This document shows positions 22,319 through 30,340 of a DNA stretch of 30,758 nucleotides, one piece after another. Both the position numbers and the translations under genes were made by a program. The notes beneath the pieces were generated by a model. It did no database searches. It had not been told where the DNA came from and worked only from the letters and a program-made list of their open reading frames with translations. The stretch is from an uncultured bacterium. Lineage in GTDB: Bacteria > Verrucomicrobiota > Kiritimatiellia > RFP12 > UBA1067. The stretch's first letter is position 1. Each line of letters begins with the position of its first letter. The stretch is from contig URIT01000024.1 of NCBI GenBank assembly GCA_900547945.1, positions 1 to 30,758 on the forward strand. Direction: 5' to 3'.

Positions 22319-23932
22319 TCAGCGCCCCAGCACCTTGCGGTAGTGCGCAATCAGGGCGTTCGTGGAGGAATCGTGCTTCGTGCCGGCCTTCTTCGCGGTG
22401 AGGTCCTTGAGGACGTTCTTCGCGAGCACCTTGCCAAGCTGCACACCCCACTGGTCGAACGAGAAGATGTTCCAGATCACGCCCTGCGTGAAGACCTTGT
22501 GCTCGTAGAGCGCGATGAGCGAACCGAGCGTTTCGGGCGTGAGGTCGTTCGCGAGGAGCGTGTTCGTGGGGCGGTTGCCCGTGAACGTCTTGAACGGGAC
22601 GAGCCTCTCGTCGTCGCCGTCCGCGCGGCACTGCTCGGCCGTCTTGCCGAACGCGAGCGCCTCGGTCTGGGCGAAGAGGTTCGCCATCAGCTTGTCGTGG
22701 TGGTCGCCCATCGGGTTGTGCGTCTTGCAGAAGCCGATGAAGTCGCACGGGATGAGGTGCGTGCCCTGGTGGATGAGCTGGTAGAAGCTGTGCTGGCCGT
22801 TCGTGCCGGGCTCGCCCCACTCGATCGGGCCCGTCGTGTACGTGACGGGCTTGCCGTCCTTCGTCACGCTCTTGCCGTTCGACTCCATGTCCATCTGCTG
22901 CAGGTACGCGGGCAGGCGGCTGAGGTACTGGTCGTACGGCAGCACGCAGTAGCTCTCGGCCCCGTAGCCGTTCGCGTAGAGGATGCCGAGGAGCGCGAGG
23001 ACGACCGGCATGTTACGCCCGAGGCTCGCCGTGCGGAAGTGCCTGTCCATCTTCCAGTAGCCCTTGAGGAGGCGCTGGAAGTTGCGCGGTCCGATGGAGA
23101 TCATGAGCGAGAGGCCGATCGCGGAGGGGAGCGAGTAGCGGCCGCCCACCCAATCCCAGAACGCGAACATGTTCTTGACGTCGATGCCGAACTTCCCGAC
23201 CTCCTCGGCGTTCGTGGAGAGCGCGACGAAGTGCTTCGCGACGGCGGCCTTGCTGCCGAGCTTTTCGATGAGCCACGCGCGCGCGCTCTGGGCGTTCGTC
23301 ATCGTCTCCTGCGTGGTGAACGTCTTGGAGGCGACGATGAAGAGCGTCTGGTCCGCCTTGACCTCGCGCAGGGTCTCGGCGAGGTGCGTGGAGTCGACGT
23401 TCGAGACGAAGTAGGTCTTGATGGACCGCTTCGAGAACGGCCTGAGCGCGAGCGTCGCCATGACGGGGCCGAGGTCGCTGCCGCCGATGCCGATGTTCAC
23501 GACGTACTTGATGCGCTTGCCCGTGTGGCCCTTGTGCGCGCCCGTGCGCACGGCGTCGGCGAACGCGGCCATCTGCTTGAGCACCCGGCGGATCTGCGGC
23601 ATCACGTCCTTGCCGTCCACCTTCACCTTCGCCGTCGGATCGCAGTTGCGCAGGGCGGTGTGCAGCACGGCGCGGCCTTCGGTCTCGTTGATCTTCTTGC
23701 CGGTGAACATCTTCTCGATCTCGGCCTTGAGGTTCGAGGCTTCGGCGAGCTTCACGAGCGCCTTCATCACCTTCGCGTCAATGCGGTTCTTGGAGTAGTC
23801 GAGCCGCCAGCCCGCCGCCGAGAGCGTGTACTTCGCCGCACGGTCGGGATCCGCCGCGAACAGCTGCTTGATCGTCGTGTCCTTCGTTGCCGCAATCGCG
23901 GTTTCGACCTTCTGCCATGCTTCCTGGTTCAT
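22319..23932 (-). CDS. pgi: Glucose-6-phosphate isomerase
   Basis: A 537-residue enzyme interconverting glucose 6-phosphate and fructose 6-phosphate. Signature blocks are NIGIGGSDLGPVMA, the PGI signature GQHSFYQLIHQGTHLIPCDF, GGRYSLPSAIGLSLMISIG, and FDQWGVQLGKVLAKN near the end with its conserved active-site Lys. The length fits the E. coli-type family. Its ATG has AGGAAAGG 7 nt upstream and a TATGG-TAAAAT promoter about 30 nt before the start. The upstream flank is a 16-bp minisatellite. rfbC follows in the same transcript. Confidence 0.96.
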   Translation of the reverse strand: MNQEAWQKVETAIAATKDTTIKQLFAADPDRAAKYTLSAAGWRLDYSKNRIDAKVMKALVKLAEASNLKAEIEKMFTGKKINETEGRAVLHTALRNCDPTAKVKVDGKDVMPQIRRVLKQMAAFADAVRTGAHKGHTGKRIKYVVNIGIGGSDLGPVMATLALRPFSKRSIKTYFVSNVDSTHLAETLREVKADQTLFIVASKTFTTQETMTNAQSARAWLIEKLGSKAAVAKHFVALSTNAEEVGKFGIDVKNMFAFWDWVGGRYSLPSAIGLSLMISIGPRNFQRLLKGYWKMDRHFRTASLGRNMPVVLALLGILYANGYGAESYCVLPYDQYLSRLPAYLQQMDMESNGKSVTKDGKPVTYTTGPIEWGEPGTNGQHSFYQLIHQGTHLIPCDFIGFCKTHNPMGDHHDKLMANLFAQTEALAFGKTAEQCRADGDDERLVPFKTFTGNRPTNTLLANDLTPETLGSLIALYEHKVFTQGVIWNIFSFDQWGVQLGKVLAKNVLKDLTAKKAGTKHDSSTNALIAHYRKVLGR

Positions 23933-23963
23933 CTATTGGCCTTTCCTGTGAAATGGAAGAGAT

Positions 23964-23974
23964 ATTTTACCATA
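23964..23974 (-). promoter_or_regulatory. pgi: Extended -10 promoter TATGG-TAAAAT of pgi
   Basis: The hexamer is at 23964-23969 and TATGG at 23970-23974 on the minus strand, with a predicted leader of about 25 nt. The minisatellite begins 21 bp upstream of TATGG, so it covers the usual -35 and UP region onwards. Confidence 0.7.
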
Positions 23975-23995
23975 ATTTCATCCGTGTGCGCGTAC

Positions 23996-24187
23996 GGCAG
24001 CACACGCGGACGGCACCGCGCACGGGCGGCGCTGTACGCGGACGGCACCGCGCACGGACGGCGCTGTACGCGGACGGCAGCACACGCGGACGGCACCGCG
24101 CACGAACGGCACCGCGTACGAACAGCACCACACACGGACGGCACCACATACGGACGACGCTGTACGCGGACGGCACCGCATACGGAC
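23996..24187. repeat. Minisatellite, 12 units of 16 bp
   Basis: Twelve head-to-tail 16-mers fill 192 bp without insertion or deletion. The consensus is close to GGCACCGCGCACGGAC. Three variants alternate: GGCACCGCGCACGGAC-like, GGCGCTGTACGCGGAC and GGCAGCACACGCGGAC. A T7 run follows at 24189. There are no unique spacers, so it is not a CRISPR array. It lies immediately upstream of the pgi promoter. Its period is not a multiple of three, so repeats in open frames here are artefacts. Confidence 0.95.
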
Positions 24188-24195
24188 GTTTTTTT

Positions 24196-24710
24196 GGGAG
24201 GCGAACGCCCCACACATATATGTACACCATAAATGAGCCTATGGACGTCGGCCCTGTTGCCCACACATAACATGCATGTACGCCACACGAACGTACGCCG
24301 TGGAACCGGCATGGATCCGGCAACGAAACATGTGGGTCCGGCAATGAAATATGGTGATTCGCTGCCACAACGAACACAAAGAACGCAAGGCCTTGTGGAC
24401 TTTGTGTCCTTTCCGGCTCACAATATTTGATTACCGAAGCAATATTTGATTATCGAAGCAATCGTTTCGAGACTTCACTTCGGGACGTTCCGAAATGAAA
24501 TCCTCAATTCCCTCTGTTCCCTCACGAAGATGACTCCCGACTCATACGTGGTCATTCATACGTGGTCGTTACGTGGTTGCCCAAAAGACTGTGATTTCAA
24601 GCCCAACCCGAATCTCACGCCGGAGCGTTCCGCAACGAAATCCAACAAGTCTGAACCTCTTATTTTTTTGACTTCAATTTGAACCAAAACTGACAACTTT
24701 TTCTCGGCGA
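24196..24710. other. Gene-free, lower-GC flank with short tandem repeats and palindromes
   Basis: No gene is supported. A palindrome is at 24371-24412 (ACACAAAG ... AAGGCCTT ... CTTTGTGT). A 19-bp direct repeat (CAATATTTGATTACCGAAG) occurs at 24421-24439 and, with one mismatch, at 24440-24458. A palindrome of about 32 bp (GACTTCACTTCGGGAC/GTTCCGAAATGAAATC) is at 24471-24502. A 14-bp tandem (TCATACGTGGTCAT) starts at 24542. The composition differs visibly from the GC-rich genes on either side. Confidence 0.7.
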
Positions 24711-24721
24711 TATGGTATTCT
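24711..24721 (+). promoter_or_regulatory. Extended -10 promoter TATGG-TATTCT of the 441-aa gene
   Basis: TATGG (24711-24715) plus TATTCT (24716-24721) predict a start near 24728. A CTGACA is present but 20 bp away from the hexamer, too far for a standard -35. Confidence 0.6.
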
Positions 24722-24750
24722 TATCCTCATCGGGACGAAAGGAATGTAAA

Positions 24751-26076
24751 ATGGAAAAAACAATCGAGAAATTTCTGGTCGCCCATGGCTATAAGACCGA
24801 AACAACGACACAGCGAACATCCGCGCGTGAGATCCGGGGAATATCCACGGAACATTATGGAGACTGGTTCAACCAGAAGGTTCTTGGCCTCGACTCAGAA
24901 GAATACCGTCGCGCCTTCTGGCACGAAGTCTCCACGACCGGGCATACAATTGGCCATGTTCCACGCACTTTGAAGACCCTTTTGCGAGATCACCACGTCG
25001 CACGGGGGAGCGAAACGTGCGGCGTCCTGCTCGCCTTGGCAATCGTCCAAGGCGGAATCTATCCATTCTGCTTCATTTCACGATACCTCTCGCGCAGGAT
25101 CTCCCGCATGCGCCGAAGCGGTTACTACGCGCGGGAACGTGAAAGACGTTACCGACTGGCGGACGAACGCCGTTCCATCCGTATTCGGAGAACCGCCAAT
25201 CCATGTCCTTCTATCAACGAGATTCGAGAAGCCTGGTCAGTCGTCCAAGCGACCCAGAAACGTGGGTGCAGATCGACACATAATCATGCATTGGCAATTC
25301 TGCGCCTGGGCGCCCTCCTCGAAGACCTTGAATGTTATGTCGATAACCACGCATACGTCACGCGCGGTGTTCCCGGAATCAGGGGGCGGGCACCGGGGAT
25401 CAAGGGATTCTTCGCAAACAAGGCGCCGGATCTCTTCGAACACTACAAATCCATCATGCGCGGCAAGGCCCTTGCCAAAAGGTTCCGTCAAGCATGTGGC
25501 GGTTCCGACCCCATTCCCGTCAATGCCCTTCTCCCGGTCCCCGGCACCGTACTCCCGAATCATCACAATGCCAAGAAAGACAGGCTGATCCCAATATCCA
25601 CCACCCATGCACGGCGCGACGATCCTTCACCAGCACACCGCGACTTCGCTGCGGAACGATCTGCCACACCAACCAAAGGATTACGGATTATCAACGGGAT
25701 CGCCTTCCCCACATTTCCATACTTGGAAGATCCTGAAGCCCTGAGGACGTGGATGCGAACACAGGGGAACACCGAATACCTAAAGACACGGTGCCGTTCG
25801 ACATGGTCTTTCACGAACAATGATACGGGAAAACAGTACCTCCGTACAGAGACCTTGATTAAGGCGGCGAGGATTATACAGTTTCACGACGGGTCGCTTG
25901 TCGCACTGGAAGCCGCAATAGCCCTTGAAATTGCCCCTTCCTGCACAATGAATGCCATCAAAACACAAAGACGGAGACGTGGAACGCTTGACGGACATAG
26001 CCTTTTCCGGGTTTCCAAACGGATACGGAACTGGCTTGCACGTCACCAATGTCTCATGCAAACGGCGACAACCTGA
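24751..26076 (+). CDS. Unrecognised basic protein in a lower-GC island
   Basis: This 441-residue protein starts at an ATG preceded by GAAAGGA with 7 nt spacing; an ATG 39 nt upstream overlaps the -10 box and is rejected. I do not recognise the family. Visible parts: a hydrophobic stretch near 95-112 (VLLALAIVQGGIYPFCFI), which could be a buried helix or one membrane segment; an Arg-rich region (about 113-152); a block around 185-255 (LEDLECYVDNHAY, GRAPGIKGFFANKAPDLFEHYKS); and a C-terminal part with WMRTQGNTEYLK and an Arg-rich NAIKTQRRRRGTLDG. No catalytic motif is evident. GC is near half by eye, well below the neighbours, and it is one of two plus-strand genes. Related palindromes flank it on both sides. 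It may be an acquired or mobile-element gene. Confidence 0.7.
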   Translation: MEKTIEKFLVAHGYKTETTTQRTSAREIRGISTEHYGDWFNQKVLGLDSEEYRRAFWHEVSTTGHTIGHVPRTLKTLLRDHHVARGSETCGVLLALAIVQGGIYPFCFISRYLSRRISRMRRSGYYARERERRYRLADERRSIRIRRTANPCPSINEIREAWSVVQATQKRGCRSTHNHALAILRLGALLEDLECYVDNHAYVTRGVPGIRGRAPGIKGFFANKAPDLFEHYKSIMRGKALAKRFRQACGGSDPIPVNALLPVPGTVLPNHHNAKKDRLIPISTTHARRDDPSPAHRDFAAERSATPTKGLRIINGIAFPTFPYLEDPEALRTWMRTQGNTEYLKTRCRSTWSFTNNDTGKQYLRTETLIKAARIIQFHDGSLVALEAAIALEIAPSCTMNAIKTQRRRRGTLDGHSLFRVSKRIRNWLARHQCLMQTATT

Positions 26077-26595
26077 CCACAACAGCACCATCCACCACAA
26101 AAGGCATCAGGGAAGAAAGATCGAGACTTCGCCTCGGAACATCCAGGCGCACCACCTATGATTCAGCACCATCTATGATTCAACTGTACCACCACCCACC
26201 CTGCCGGCTGTTCCACAACGTCATTCACTCTATGAGTCCCATATGAACGATGAGCCCATGAGACACACTATGTGTCCCATGAGAACGGGACCGGGAAAGA
26301 GGCGGGGCTTGTACGAATTCGCTTCGGAAGAATCAGCGGCGAGACCCCTACACGAAACCATGCCGGAACACCGTTCACGAGACACCGTTCAAACGACTGC
26401 ATAACGTATAACCAGCCGCGTACGTGGAAACGGAACATGTGGGGCAGACCCCTCTCGACGTCGATGGTCTCTGTACCATTCACTCAAGGCGCGCACCCCC
26501 TGCCCGAAAAATCATCTCTCACGGACAAAATGTGGGTGAAACAGCGCGAAAGCCATCCTCAAATCCACACACTGCGCCCCCGTGCGCGCTCCGTG
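26077..26595. other. Gene-free flank after the island gene, with short repeats
   Basis: No gene is supported. TCGAGACTTCGCCTCGGAAC (26121-26140) resembles the palindrome half at 24467-24486 on the other side of the gene. A 17-bp tandem pair (CACCACCTATGATTCAG) is at 26150-26183. A perfect hairpin GACACA-CTA-TGTGTC (26262-26276) is bracketed by CCCATGA copies. Open frames in this stretch lack ribosome sites and continue antisense through the next gene. Confidence 0.65.
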
Positions 26596-27309
26596 TTAAT
26601 CGGACGGAGGATGAGGGGACATATCAACCAGAACCTTCCACCATGTGGGCGGGGCGGACGTGAACGACAGGAGTTCGCCTGTGCGCGGATGCTGGAAGGC
26701 GAGCTTCCAGGCATGAAGGCAAAGCACATCCCCGCGCCGTCCGTGACCGTACTTCGCATCCCCCACGACCGGATGTCCCGCCTCCGCGAAATGGACACGG
26801 ATCTGGTTCTTGCGTCCGCTTTTGAGCGTCACCTCGACGGACGTGGAGGGAGGACGCCGTCCACGGGGCTTCATCCCCGGCTCCGCGACGACTCGCCACT
26901 CCGTGCGGGCGAGCTTGCCGAACTTGGGGTTCTCCACGCTCCGCACGAAATGTTTCCCGTCTTCGCGCAGGTAACTCTCGAAGACACCGCACGGCGCATC
27001 CAGCACGCCCTCAACCCGCGCGAGGTAGATCTTCGTGGTCACCTCGTTCCAGTGGTCGCGCAGCCACGTCTGGGCGCGTTCGTTCTTCGCGACCATCATG
27101 ACGCCGCTCGTCCTGCCGTCAAGGCGGTGGACAAGGTAGACGCGTCGGGCGCTCTTCCACTGCCCCTTGCGCACGTAGTCCGTCAAGGCCCCTTCCACGC
27201 TATACGCACCGTCCACCTCCTGCGCGAGGACTCCCGCCGCCTTCTCGACGACGATGACGTCCTCGTCCTCATGGAGGATCCGAATCCCCGGCATTCTGTT
27301 CTTCTTCAT
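26596..27309 (-). CDS. RluA-family RNA pseudouridine synthase
   Basis: The 237-residue product has the RluA signature HRLDGRTSGVMMVAKN with the catalytic Asp at D64. It also has the YLARVEGVL strand, and SGRKNQIRVHFAEAGHPVVGDAKYG near the C-terminal end of the core. It isomerises uridines in rRNA or tRNA. No S4 domain precedes the catalytic core and the protein is short, closer to single-domain RluA/TruC-like members than RluD; the target site is undefined. The ATG at 27309 follows TTGAGGGTT. A longer frame opens 21 nt upstream inside a TTAAG repeat and is unlikely. The chromate transporter gene lies upstream across a repeat array. Confidence 0.88.
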   Translation of the reverse strand: MKKNRMPGIRILHEDEDVIVVEKAAGVLAQEVDGAYSVEGALTDYVRKGQWKSARRVYLVHRLDGRTSGVMMVAKNERAQTWLRDHWNEVTTKIYLARVEGVLDAPCGVFESYLREDGKHFVRSVENPKFGKLARTEWRVVAEPGMKPRGRRPPSTSVEVTLKSGRKNQIRVHFAEAGHPVVGDAKYGHGRRGDVLCLHAWKLAFQHPRTGELLSFTSAPPTWWKVLVDMSPHPPSD

Positions 27310-27318
27310 AACCCTCAA

Positions 27319-27393
27319 CGACTTAACCACTTAACCACTTAAAGCCCCGCAGGGGCGATTTAACCATTTAAAGCCCCGCAGGGGCGACTTAAA
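27319..27393. repeat. CTTAACCA array with two GCCCCGCAGGGGC hairpins
   Basis: CTTAACCACTTAACCACTT is followed by two copies of TTAAAGCCCCGCAGGGGCGA (27339-27358 and 27368-27387), 29 bp apart. Each contains a perfect GCCCC-GCA-GGGGC hairpin. The array fills the gap between the chromate transporter and the pseudouridine synthase. Confidence 0.9.
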
Positions 27394-27394
27394 C

Positions 27395-28615
27395 CTACCC
27401 CACCATCCCGACGGCGTGCGCGGCGGCTCCGAGGGCCGCACAGAGAAAGATGGCGGACATGATCGAGAGCCGTCCCTTCACGAGCGCCCAGCCCGCAAAG
27501 ACGGCGAGCGCAGTCGCAAAGGGATGGACCGTGAATGCCGCCCCGTCCGAACACGTCCAGACGCTCATGCCCGCGAACACGATCCCCGCCTTCAGCATGA
27601 GCGCGTTCGTCGCCGGCTTCACGCCCCAGAGGAGACCCTGCACGAACCGGCTGCGCTTCCACCGCTCGATCCCCGTCAGCGCAAGCGTCAGCAGGAAGAA
27701 GGACGGCAGCAGCAGCGCGGCCGTGGCGACGGCGCCGCCGAAGACGCCCCCCAGCCGATAGCCGAAGAACGTCGCCGCGTTCACGCTTACGGGCCCGGGC
27801 GTCACCTGCGTGAGCGCCATGAGGTTCGAGAACTCCTCGGCCGCGAGCTGCAGGAGCGGCGCGCCGGGCCCAACGAACTCCTGCAGATAGACGGGCACGA
27901 GGACGAAGCCGCCGCCGAAGCCGAGGAGGCCGAACTTCACGAACGTCCAGAAGATGCGTCCGCACGCAAGCGTCACCGCCGCGAGCGCGACGAGCCCTCC
28001 GACGGCGAGGAGCATCCGGCGCGCGGGCGCGAGGGGCGCGAGCGCGATGCCACAGGACGCCTCGTCGCGGGACGGCATCGCCCCGCCGCCAAACGCCCAG
28101 AGGACGCCCGCCGCCATCGCCGCCAGGAGCACGGCCACCACGTTCACGCCGCATCCGATCAGCAGGGCGGACGCCACCACCACCGTCACGTAGCCATACG
28201 CCCCCACGACGCTCCGCCGCCAACTCTTCATGAGCGTGCCGAACACGATGCCCGTCAATGCGGCGCGTAGTCCCAGCAACGCGCTCTCCACCCACGGATT
28301 CCCCACCGGCAGAAACGCATAGCCACACGAGACGCCGAGGAAGATGAGAAACGACGGCAGCGCAACGGCGACGAGCGCGACGACCGCACCGAGGCGCCCC
28401 GCGACCTTCAGCCCCGTGTAGATCGCCGTATTGCCAGCAATCAGACCGGGCACCATCTGGAAGACGGGCAGGTGGTCCAGCAGCTCGCCCTCCTTCAGCC
28501 ACTTGAGCCTGCGTCCGAACACCTCATCCGCGACGACGATGATCGCGTAGCCGCCCCCCACGACGAAGAGTGCGATCTTCAGGAACTCCCAGAAGAGGCT
28601 CAGGTACCTGCGCAT
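27395..28615 (-). CDS. chrA: Chromate transporter, two-domain CHR family
   Basis: This 406-residue inner-membrane protein has two homologous CHR halves. The N-terminal half has FVVGGGYAIIVV, LPVFQMVPGLIAGNTAIYTG and VALPSFLIF. The C-terminal half has FGLLGFGGGFVLVPVYLQE, NLMALTQVTPGPVSVNAATF and LLLPSFFLL. About ten membrane segments can be counted. Family members export chromate or act as broader anion transporters; function here is inferred from family only. The gene starts 10 bp after the nucleoside kinase stop, with GAGG 8-9 nt before the ATG, so the two form an operon. Confidence 0.92.
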   Translation of the reverse strand: MRRYLSLFWEFLKIALFVVGGGYAIIVVADEVFGRRLKWLKEGELLDHLPVFQMVPGLIAGNTAIYTGLKVAGRLGAVVALVAVALPSFLIFLGVSCGYAFLPVGNPWVESALLGLRAALTGIVFGTLMKSWRRSVVGAYGYVTVVVASALLIGCGVNVVAVLLAAMAAGVLWAFGGGAMPSRDEASCGIALAPLAPARRMLLAVGGLVALAAVTLACGRIFWTFVKFGLLGFGGGFVLVPVYLQEFVGPGAPLLQLAAEEFSNLMALTQVTPGPVSVNAATFFGYRLGGVFGGAVATAALLLPSFFLLTLALTGIERWKRSRFVQGLLWGVKPATNALMLKAGIVFAGMSVWTCSDGAAFTVHPFATALAVFAGWALVKGRLSIMSAIFLCAALGAAAHAVGMVG

Positions 28616-28625
28616 GGCCCGGTCC

Positions 28626-30269
28626 TCAGTACGAAAGCTGGCTGCCGCCGATCGTCTCGCGGAGGATGGAGTCGCCCGGCACGACGTCCGCCTTCGCGTG
28701 GGTGACGTTGTGGAGGATGCCGGAGAGGCGGCGCGCTTCGAGGAACGCGGCGTCCCACGGCTTCACCTGGTTGAGGAGCAGGGCGGCGTAGGACTTCAGG
28801 ACGGCGAGTTCGTAGTCGAGGGACGAGTTGAAGACGGCGTCCGCCCGGCCCTGGTAGGGGTAGATCCATTTACGCTCGCCGGCGACGACGTTCGGCCAGA
28901 GGGCGAAGGTCTTGAGCGGCGAGCAGCCACGGAAATTGTAGTCACGCACGAGGCGCCGCAGGAGGCGCGTGTCCGTGGCGGAGAGGCGGTTACAGGAGTC
29001 GAGGACGAGCTGGGTGAGCGCGTTGAGGTAGATGCGGAACTTCAGCTCGTCCGCGACGCCGCGCGTGAGGCGCGGGTTGAGCGCGTGGATGCCCTCAAGC
29101 ACGACGACGCCCGAGGCGTCGAGCTGCGTCTCCTCCGCCGCGTCGAAGCCGTCGTGCCGGAGGAAGTCGAATTTCCGCAGGCGGACGGGTCGGCCGGCGA
29201 GGAGCGCGTTGAGGTCGGCGGCGAGGCGTTCGGCGTCGACGGCCTCCACGGTCTCGTAGTCGAGGTTCCCGTCCGCGTCGCGCGGGTTGCGCGCATCGCC
29301 CACGAAGTAGTCGTCGGTGGACAGCAGGACGGGGCGCATGCCGTTCACGCGCAGCTGCGTGCAGAGGCGGTGGGCCGTCGTCGTCTTGCCGGCGGAGGAG
29401 GGGCCGGCGAGGAGGACGAGCCGCGCCGACGGCTTGCGCGCCGCGATCTGGTCGGCGATGCCCGCAAGCTCCTTCGTCTGGAGTGCCTCGACGGTGCGCA
29501 CGAAGACGTCGAAGCGGCGCGCGTGGATGACCTGGTTCAGGTCGCCGACCGTCTCGACGCCCGTGACCGCCGTGCGGGCGCACTGGCGGCGGAACACCTT
29601 GAAGTAGGGCTCGACGTAGGGAAGCGGCTCCACCACGTCCGGGTTCTCGGCGGAGGAGACGTTCAGGACGAGGCCGTCGTCCACGGGCACGAGTTCGTAG
29701 GGCCCCACCACGCCCGTGCGGGGCGCGAGCGTCGTCTGGTTCAGGGCGCGGAAGTCGCCGCAGCGGGAGAGCGGCAGGACGGGCGGGTTGCGGTGCCGCA
29801 GCAGGTTGACCTCGTCCACGCGACCCAGGCGCGTGAAGAGCGCCACGGCGTCCCCGTAGGAGACGGGCTCCACGGAAATCGGCAGGTCGGCGGCCTGGAG
29901 CGCGGCCATCGCGGGGCGCAGACGCGCCACGAGCGCCGTCGGGTCGAGCGGCTGCGCGGCCGCCCCGCCCGCGCCCCGTTCGGGTTCGAGCGTACACCAG
30001 AGCGCGGCGCCGACGGAGTGGCGCACGCGGAAGGTCGCGCGCGGGAAAAGCTCGTTCGCGCACTTCGCGAGCATGAAGACGAGCGAGTTGCGGTCGACCT
30101 CGAACCCCTGCGCGTCGGCGCGCGTGAGCGGCTTCAGGTCGGGCGTGCCGATGAGCGGCGCCGTGAGCGGCACGACCATGTTGTTCGCGATGGCCGCCAA
30201 GACAGGGCGCCCCGCCGCATCGGTCTTCGGCAGGGCCTCTCCAATCGTCCGCAGTTTCGTCCATTCCAT
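28626..30269 (-). CDS. Uridine kinase-like P-loop nucleoside kinase with N-terminal TGS/ThrRS-like region
   Basis: The 547-residue protein has a phosphoribulokinase/uridine-kinase domain with Walker A GPSSAGKTTTA (289-299), STDDYF after it, LDYETVEAVD, VVVLEGIHALNP and RLVRDYNFRG. The first 250 residues resemble the TGS and threonyl-tRNA-synthetase second additional domain region (PLTAPLIGTPDLKPLTRADA), an arrangement known from large bacterial nucleoside kinases of this family. It is probably cytoplasmic and phosphorylates a ribonucleoside; the substrate is not certain. The ATG at 30269 has AAGGAG 6 nt upstream; an ATG 15 nt earlier overlaps that site and is rejected. chrA follows 10 bp downstream. 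Confidence 0.9.
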   Translation of the reverse strand: MEWTKLRTIGEALPKTDAAGRPVLAAIANNMVVPLTAPLIGTPDLKPLTRADAQGFEVDRNSLVFMLAKCANELFPRATFRVRHSVGAALWCTLEPERGAGGAAAQPLDPTALVARLRPAMAALQAADLPISVEPVSYGDAVALFTRLGRVDEVNLLRHRNPPVLPLSRCGDFRALNQTTLAPRTGVVGPYELVPVDDGLVLNVSSAENPDVVEPLPYVEPYFKVFRRQCARTAVTGVETVGDLNQVIHARRFDVFVRTVEALQTKELAGIADQIAARKPSARLVLLAGPSSAGKTTTAHRLCTQLRVNGMRPVLLSTDDYFVGDARNPRDADGNLDYETVEAVDAERLAADLNALLAGRPVRLRKFDFLRHDGFDAAEETQLDASGVVVLEGIHALNPRLTRGVADELKFRIYLNALTQLVLDSCNRLSATDTRLLRRLVRDYNFRGCSPLKTFALWPNVVAGERKWIYPYQGRADAVFNSSLDYELAVLKSYAALLLNQVKPWDAAFLEARRLSGILHNVTHAKADVVPGDSILRETIGGSQLSY

Positions 30270-30296
30270 CGCGCGCTCCTTCATGTGGAAAGGAAT

Positions 30297-30305
30297 ATTA
30301 TAGCA
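30297..30305 (-). promoter_or_regulatory. Extended -10 promoter TGC-TATAAT of the nucleoside kinase-chrA operon
   Basis: A perfect TATAAT (30297-30302) with TGC upstream gives an expected leader of about 20 nt carrying AAGGAG. No -35 is recognised. Confidence 0.7.
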
Positions 30306-30340
30306 AAAGCCCGGTACGTCCGCCGAACCGCCATTGACGT

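Noticed and set aside
23996..24187. Possible CRISPR array or coding repeat protein
   Set aside because: Units are contiguous with no spacers, and the 16-bp period shifts frame each unit, so neither a CRISPR array nor a repeat protein fits.
24188..24195. T7 run as intrinsic terminator
   Set aside because: No stable hairpin ends directly before the run and no gene reads into it on the plus strand.
24446..24682. 78-codon open frame before the 441-aa gene
   Set aside because: No ribosome site or promoter, and it crosses direct repeats and a palindrome; too weak to call.
26272..27342. 356-codon plus-strand open frame covering the gene-free flank and the pseudouridine synthase
   Set aside because: Most of it is antisense to the RluA-family gene, and its upstream part has no ribosome site or recognisable domain.
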